Assembly: GCA_963573385.1 (NCBI GenBank)
Contig: CAUYLG010004985.1
Coordinates: 20,369 to 84,368, forward strand
Direction: 5' to 3'
Length of the DNA: 64,000 nt
Source of the DNA: Cacajao melanocephalus
Lineage: Eukaryota; Chordata; Mammalia; Primates; Pitheciidae
The position numbers were made by a program, and so were the translations under genes. The notes under the pieces are model-generated. The model was not told the DNA's origin and ran no database searches. It saw only the letters and a list, made by a program, of their open reading frames with translations. This document shows, piece after piece, positions 16,240 through 64,000 of the stretch (position 1 is the stretch's first letter; the number at the start of each line of letters is the position of its first letter).

Positions 16240-16511
16240 TGTTTTTAAGACAGACTCTTGCCCTGTCCCAGGCTCAAGTGCAGTGACACAAGCTAGACTC
16301 ACAGAAACCTCTGCCTCTCCAACTCAAGCAATCCTCCCACCTCAGCCTCCTAAGTAGCTGGGACTACGGGTGGGCGCCACCACACCTGACCAATTTTTTG
16401 TATTTTTTTGTAGAGATGGGGTTTTGCCATGTTGCCCAGGCTGGTTTCAAGCAATCTCTTACCTCTCCCTCCCAGAGTGCTGGGATTACAGGCATGCACC
16501 AGTGCCCTGAC
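16240..16511 (-). mobile_element. Old Alu (J-like), antisense
   Basis: Antisense dimer, diverged, with short internal deletions. Confidence 0.88.
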
Positions 16512-17176
16512 AAATTGTTATAATTTTATGTTGAAGTAATTTCAGTTGTTAAAATTTAGCTACATATATGTAATATCTTCAGAAATTTTCAGACAAGGAA
16601 GTACAAAACTCTCACTTGCTTTTGACATGTTTTTAGATCTGGTTTTTAAATTTCTTCACCAAACACACTTACAGAGTGCATGTGGTTTTCATTGTGGGTG
16701 GAGGGGGTACAGGCTGACAAATAAGGAACCACACCCAAACTTCACAAACCAAACAAAGGTTTTTTTTGTTTTTTTTTTCTAAGTATTCCTTTACTGATAC
16801 TCTAAAACATTTGAGTTTCCTTTTTATTAGTTGAAACTTCCCCATAAAAATAATGTGATATTTTATAGTAAGGTAGCTCTGAGTACAGTGTCCTGAATTT
16901 GTTTTTACTGATCTTTTTGGCACATCATGAATCAAAATGTTAGATTCTAAAGTAGAGCCTTGGTTTTGAATCTCTGCTCTGAAGAAGAGTGTTCTTTACG
17001 GGATTTTTGTCTGAGTATCTTTTTAAATAATTGTTTTTTAAATCATTTTAAGACTTTTTTAAACAAGTGTTTGCATATTCCTTACAAGCCTTAGTTTAAT
17101 CCAAAAAACAATTTAAAAATCTGCTAAATATTAAGGCGGAAAACCTTAAAACTTTTCTTAAAATGTGCTGTCTTTG
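16512..17176. other. Intron 1, unique, AT-rich
   Basis: No repeat recognised. Confidence 0.4.
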
Positions 17177-17584
17177 AAAATGGCCCTTGGCTGTGCGCAG
17201 TGGCTCATCTCTGTACACCAGCACTTTGGGAGCCCGAGGCAGGCGGATCATCTGAGGTCAGGAGTTCAAGACCAGCCTGGCTAACATGGTGAAACCCCGT
17301 TTCTACTAAAAATACAAAAATTAGCTGGGCATGGTGGCGTGTGCCTGTAGTCGCAGCTACTTGGGAAGCTGAGGCAGGAGAATTGGTTGAACTCAGGAGG
17401 CAGAGATTGCAGTAAGCCGAGATCGTGCCACTGCTCTCCAGCCTGGGTGACAGAGCAAGACTCTGGAAAAAAAAAAACAAAAGAAAGTCTGGCGGGTCTC
17501 AGTTCCGGGTTCCTTACCCCGGTGCTGGGACCGGCCAGTCTTAAAAAAAAAAAAAAGAAAGAAAGAAAGAAAAATGACTCTTGG
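17177..17584 (+). mobile_element. Alu with 3' transduced segment and second A-tail
   Basis: The Alu (17189-17466), its A-tail (17467-17486), a 56-nt GC-rich segment (17487-17542) and a second A-rich tail (17543-17570) are together enclosed by target duplications AAAATGGCCCTTGG (17177-17190) and AAAATGACTCTTGG (17571-17584), 12 of 14 identical. No duplication follows the first tail. Confidence 0.8.
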
Positions 17585-17617
17585 TCTCTCATGATTCTTT
17601 TTTGCTGCGGTTGTCAG

Positions 17618-17742
17618 GGGTAGTAGAAACAGGGTCTCACTATGTTGCCCAGGCTGGTCATGAACTCCTGGGCTCAAATGATCTTCCTGCCTAACCCTCC
17701 CAAAGTGATGGGATTACAGGCATGAGCCACGGTGCTCAGCCT
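17618..17742 (-). mobile_element. Alu right-arm fragment, antisense
   Basis: Antisense sequence from 'acagggtctcactatgttgcc' to the Alu 5'-type end. Confidence 0.85.
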
Positions 17743-17963
17743 CTCCTATTTTTTTTTTTTTTAAAGCTCCCCTTTACAGAGACAGAGGGAGGGGGGCTCC
17801 AAAGCTGAAAGAGGAGACCCCAAATTTTTACTGAGCTTTATATTGGTGTGAAAAGACAGAGAAGTAGATCATGTATGAGGAAAGAACAGTAAGGATAAAA
17901 TATTGAGCACTATTGCCAATGCTGGAGCAAGTCAGTGTTAGTGAAGAATTAGGCTGAGTGTGA

Positions 17964-18300
<337 letters not shown>

Positions 18301-18317
18301 AATTTTATTTTACTATT

Positions 18318-18813
<496 letters not shown>

Positions 18814-19008
18814 GGTGGTGTTTTTCTTGTATGAAATGAGGAAGTTAGGATCTATTGTTTTTAAGGTATTGATACTTATACCAATAGAATTCATTCAGGT
18901 TTTTTTGGTCATATTGTTCCCTTTATTTTAAGACTCAAATCTTTATTTTAACTTGTAAATTCAAATAAACGGCAAACATTTGTCAAATACCTTAAGGGTG
19001 TGTCACAG

Positions 19009-19011
<3 letters not shown>

Positions 19012-19048
<37 letters not shown>
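19012..19048 (+). repeat. (TA)18 microsatellite
   Basis: Pure TA run. Confidence 0.97.
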
Positions 19049-19050
<2 letters not shown>

Positions 19051-19117
19051 TAGATTACCATTTTAATCATAAATTTTTCTTTTAACTGTAGATAAACTTA
19101 AAAAGTTACTGGTAACA

Positions 19118-19419
19118 GGCCAGGCATGGTGGCTCATGCCTGTAATCCCAGCACTTTAGGAGGCTGAGGCGGGCAGATCACTAGGTCAGGAGTTTGAGAC
19201 CAGGCTGATCAACATGGTGAAACCCCATCTCTACTAAAAATACAAAAATTAGCTGGGTGTGGTGTCATGTGCCTGTAATCCCAGCTGCTCAGGAGGCTGA
19301 AGCAGGAGAATCGCTTGAACCCGGGTGGTGGAGGTTACAGTGAGCCAAGATCATGCCACTGCACTCCAGCATGGGTTATAGATTGAGATTCTCTCTCTCA
19401 AAAAAAAAAAAAAAAAAAG
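19118..19419 (+). mobile_element. Alu, full length
   Basis: Sense dimer with duplications AGTTACTGGTAAC and AGTTGTTGGTAAC on the two sides. Confidence 0.94.
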
Positions 19420-19465
19420 TTGTTGGTAACGATATATGCTCATGGCAGAAAATATAGAGAAACAT

Positions 19466-19762
19466 TGCCTGGGTGTTGTGGCTCACACCTTTAATCTCAG
19501 CACTTTGGGAGGCTGAGGCGTGTGGATCACTTGAGGTCAAGAGTTTGAGACCAGCCTGGCCAGTGTGGTGAAACCACCCCCCCCCCCCCCAAAAAATTAG
19601 CTGGGTGTGGTGGCAGGAGCCTGTAATCTCAGCTACTTGGGAGGCTGAGACACGAGAATCGCTTGAACCCGGGAAGTAGAGGTTGCAGTGAGCTGAGATT
19701 GTGTCACTGTACTCCAGCCTGGGCGACAGAGTGAGACTCCATCTCAAAAAAAAAAAAAAAAA
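19466..19762 (+). mobile_element. Alu with internal C14 run
   Basis: Sense dimer in which the usual 'ctctactaaaaatac' linker is replaced by a run of 14 C at 19577-19590. Confidence 0.93.
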
Positions 19763-20221
19763 GAGAGAAAACCATGGAAAAAGCACAAGCAAGAATAAAA
19801 TTTTCTATTCTCACTGCCTATAGGTATGCCACTAATAACATTTTGATGATATATTTCTAATAATTCTATGCACGTAAACACATAAAGAAAATTGAGATCA
19901 TGATATACATTTTACTTTGTTATCTGTTCTGTTGACTTAGAGTGGAACATATCCTCTGACATTAACTATTTGGGCATATTTTAATTGCACATTGTTTTAT
20001 CGAAGGGTATTTTCTTATTTTTTTTTTCTTTAGCCTTCAGCTTCATAATCATGAAGGGCTTTTTCATACTGAATTAGTTCTATTGCATATATTCAAGTTA
20101 TCTCTAATTTCCCATTGTGATTACAATGCTGCATTGAACCCCGTTGTGATGAATTTTTATAGGTCCTTGATTTCTTCAAGGTAGATTTCTAGATGGCAAA
20201 GAATTGTACTGCATATGTACT
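19763..20221. other. Intron 1, AT-rich, probably old LINE remnant
   Basis: The style of the sequence (diverged, AT-rich) suggests an ancient LINE but I cannot align it confidently. Confidence 0.35.
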
Positions 20222-20398
20222 ATATATTTTTTTAAGTCTCACTAGTCAGGGAGGATCCGTACTCAGCGACAACAATCCCTGAAAAAGAAAAGAAAAAAAA
20301 AAAGTCTCACTAGGTTGTCCAAGCTGGTCTTAAACTTGGGGGCTCAAGCAGTCCTCTGTCTTGGCCTCCCAAGAAGCTGGGATTACAGGCATGTGATT
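20222..20398 (-). mobile_element. Alu fragment, antisense, carrying a small retroposed insert
   Basis: Antisense Alu sequence before 20246 and after 20302 is continuous apart from an insert at 20246-20301 with a duplicated 12-base target. Confidence 0.8.
20246..20301 (+). mobile_element. Very short retroposed insert with A-rich tail
   Basis: About 36 nt of non-Alu sequence followed by a 20-nt A-rich tail, enclosed by perfect 12-base duplications AAGTCTCACTAG at 20234-20245 and 20302-20313. The 5' junction TTTT/AAGT fits the L1 endonuclease preference. The source RNA is not recognised. The body begins and ends with TCAGGGA and TCCCTGA, which are complementary. Confidence 0.75.
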
Positions 20399-20865
20399 TA
20401 CTATGTATTCTTGATTTACTTATGTGGTTTTGTGATCTTATTCTCTTTAAAAATGCAATACTGTACTTTTGCACTAATATGTTTTAAAGATATGTTTGTG
20501 TGACTGATAGGTACACAGGTAGAGTTGCTTCTGGTTGTTGCATAGTATTTCCTATGCAGCGACAGCTCTTTATTTTCTTACTAAATTGCCTTCAACTTCC
20601 CGTAACACAAATTACGGCATAATGAACATCCTCTCTGTACTGAACATCCTGTGTATGTCTCTTTAGAAGCCCGTTTGATGGTTTCTCAAGTCTTTATGGG
20701 ATTTCTAGGTCATAGGACAGTTATTTATATTTATTATTTTACCAAATATTCTCTTTGTCTGGCTTTTCTTACATATTACCTGTTTGTCCTCCAGAAAACA
20801 TACCAATTTACATTCCTACCAGTAGGGTAGGAGAGTGCACAATGGGTGGATTCCAACTCCAAAAC
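20399..20865 (-). mobile_element. Intron 1, diverged antisense LINE-like sequence
   Basis: The segment near 20790-20840 ('ccaatttacattcctaccag') is typical of antisense L1/L2 3' regions. Assignment is tentative. Confidence 0.45.
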
Positions 20866-20949
20866 TAATACCTCTTCTTTTCTTTTTTTTTTTTTCCTTT
20901 TTTTTTTGTGGTACTCAGTATAAGGTAATACCTCTTCTTTTCTTTTTTT
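20866..20949 (+). repeat. Direct 24-base repeat, period 60, at exon 2 acceptor
   Basis: The 24 bases at 20866-20889 (TAATACCTCTTC followed by a T-rich half) recur at 20926-20949. The second copy is the pyrimidine tract of the exon 2 acceptor. Confidence 0.92.
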
Positions 20950-20958
20950 CTAGCAGCC

Positions 20959-63316
<42,358 letters not shown>

Positions 63317-64000
63317 TACTCTTGCCACGGAATCCTGCATGGAGCAGAGTTCTTTGTACAACATCATGCTTTTCCTCTCACACTCTTGAAGAGCTTCTGA
63401 GAAGTTGATGTAAACCACCAATATGTCATAGTAAAGTCTCCTGAAATGTGGTAATAAGAGGATTTTCTTCCATAATCCATCTGAAAACTTGTAAACAAAG
63501 ACAACCATTTCTACTACATCAGCCATAAACAGCTTTCCTGCTTCTTCTGAAGCATCATGAGCCAATTCGATGAGTGTTTTCAAAACAACTTGAGTTTTCC
63601 TAAGTTCATCACAGTGAAGGAGAAAAACAGTCATCATCCAACATTATTGAGATTGTCGTGTATAGTCATCAAATATCAGCCAGTTCCTGTGATTTTGTGA
63701 CATGCCGTCTGCCAAGCCCACCAAGTATTTCTTTTTCCTTTATAGCTGAAAGTCCCATAGTACTAAGGAAATAAAGCAATAATGACAGTCTCAGCAGCCA
63801 GTATCTTGGCTGAAGGAAATGATCCACCACCCTGAGGGTGGTGATGGTAGTTTCTACCTATACCTCAGCCTCAGGAGAGTGGCTTATAGCCTCCATTCAT
63901 GGTGCACTTTATTTATGGTACTAAGATAAAGACTGTCAGTCCATTGATTTATCTCCTCTCTGCCCCCAATATAAAATACCCATGCTGCTTTTCTGAGTGT
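63317..64000 (+). other. STK38: STK38 3' UTR (continues beyond window)
   Basis: The 684 bases after the stop contain no Alu or other recognisable repeat. One canonical AATAAA is at 63770-63775, but no clear GT-rich element follows it, so it may not be the main site. The opposite strand stays open in one frame from 63637 down into exon 14. Confidence 0.85.
63770..63775 (+). terminator. Candidate poly(A) signal AATAAA in 3' UTR
   Basis: Canonical hexamer 454 nt after the stop codon. The downstream sequence is not clearly GT- or T-rich, so this is at best a weak proximal site. Confidence 0.35.

Noticed and set aside
19376..19792. Minus-strand open frame of 138 codons
   Set aside because: It is antisense Alu sequence; the predicted residues are the standard Alu-derived pattern found at many sites in the window.

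Overview
This window is primate genomic DNA, almost certainly human or a close ape. It holds one protein-coding gene, STK38 (NDR1 kinase), on the + strand. The evidence for a primate is the very high density of dimeric Alu elements, two 7SL-RNA retrocopies, old L1, MIR and MER5-type remnants, a CpG-island promoter and long introns with GT..AG borders. From general knowledge STK38 lies at 6p21 on the reference minus strand, so the window would be the reverse complement of the reference. I cannot separate human from other apes by eye.

Layout. Positions 1-13,650 are upstream intergenic DNA made of Alus, old L1 3' ends, MIRs, a MER5-type DNA transposon and microsatellites; no gene was recognised. 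Positions about 13,680-14,120 are a CpG island with GC boxes, NRF1-like sites, an ETS-like site and a G-run cluster. It contains non-coding exon 1, whose donor is at 14,086/14,087. Exon 2 (20,954-21,089) carries the start codon at 20,959. Twelve further coding exons follow: 36,036-36,087; 37,253-37,375; 40,162-40,245; 44,406-44,529; 47,519-47,673; 51,255-51,357; 52,226-52,287; 59,527-59,644; 60,941-61,064; 61,552-61,647; 62,604-62,698; and 63,186-63,316 (stop). Spliced, they give 1,398 nt, or 465 codons plus a stop, with no frame break. The 3' UTR runs off the right edge.

The protein is a complete AGC/NDR kinase: N-terminal MOB-binding region, glycine loop, Lys118, Glu137, HRD Asp212, DFG 230-232, the basic auto-inhibitory insert at 265-276, Ser281 in the activation segment and Thr444 in the hydrophobic motif. 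MOB1 binding, Ser281 autophosphorylation and Thr444 phosphorylation by MST kinases are established knowledge of this family.

Nearly everything else is transposon-derived. Intron 2 holds an old antisense L1 broken up by at least nine Alus, a 7SL retrocopy and several nested or serial Alu insertions. Intron 4 holds a second 7SL retrocopy in the opposite orientation. Intron 7 holds an endogenous-retrovirus-type LTR in sense orientation. Intron 9 holds an AT-rich palindromic block and a sense L1.

I found no new multi-gene biological system. The observations most worth checking are small: an Alu with an apparent 3' transduction (17,177-17,584); a roughly 36-nt retroposed insert with perfect 12-bp target duplications (20,234-20,313); a (TG)13 tract next to the exon 7 acceptor; a zero-length-exon (recursive-type) splice site at 47,835/47,836; a 60-bp-period duplication of the exon 2 pyrimidine tract; and a possible truncated isoform from retention of intron 13 that would lack Thr444.
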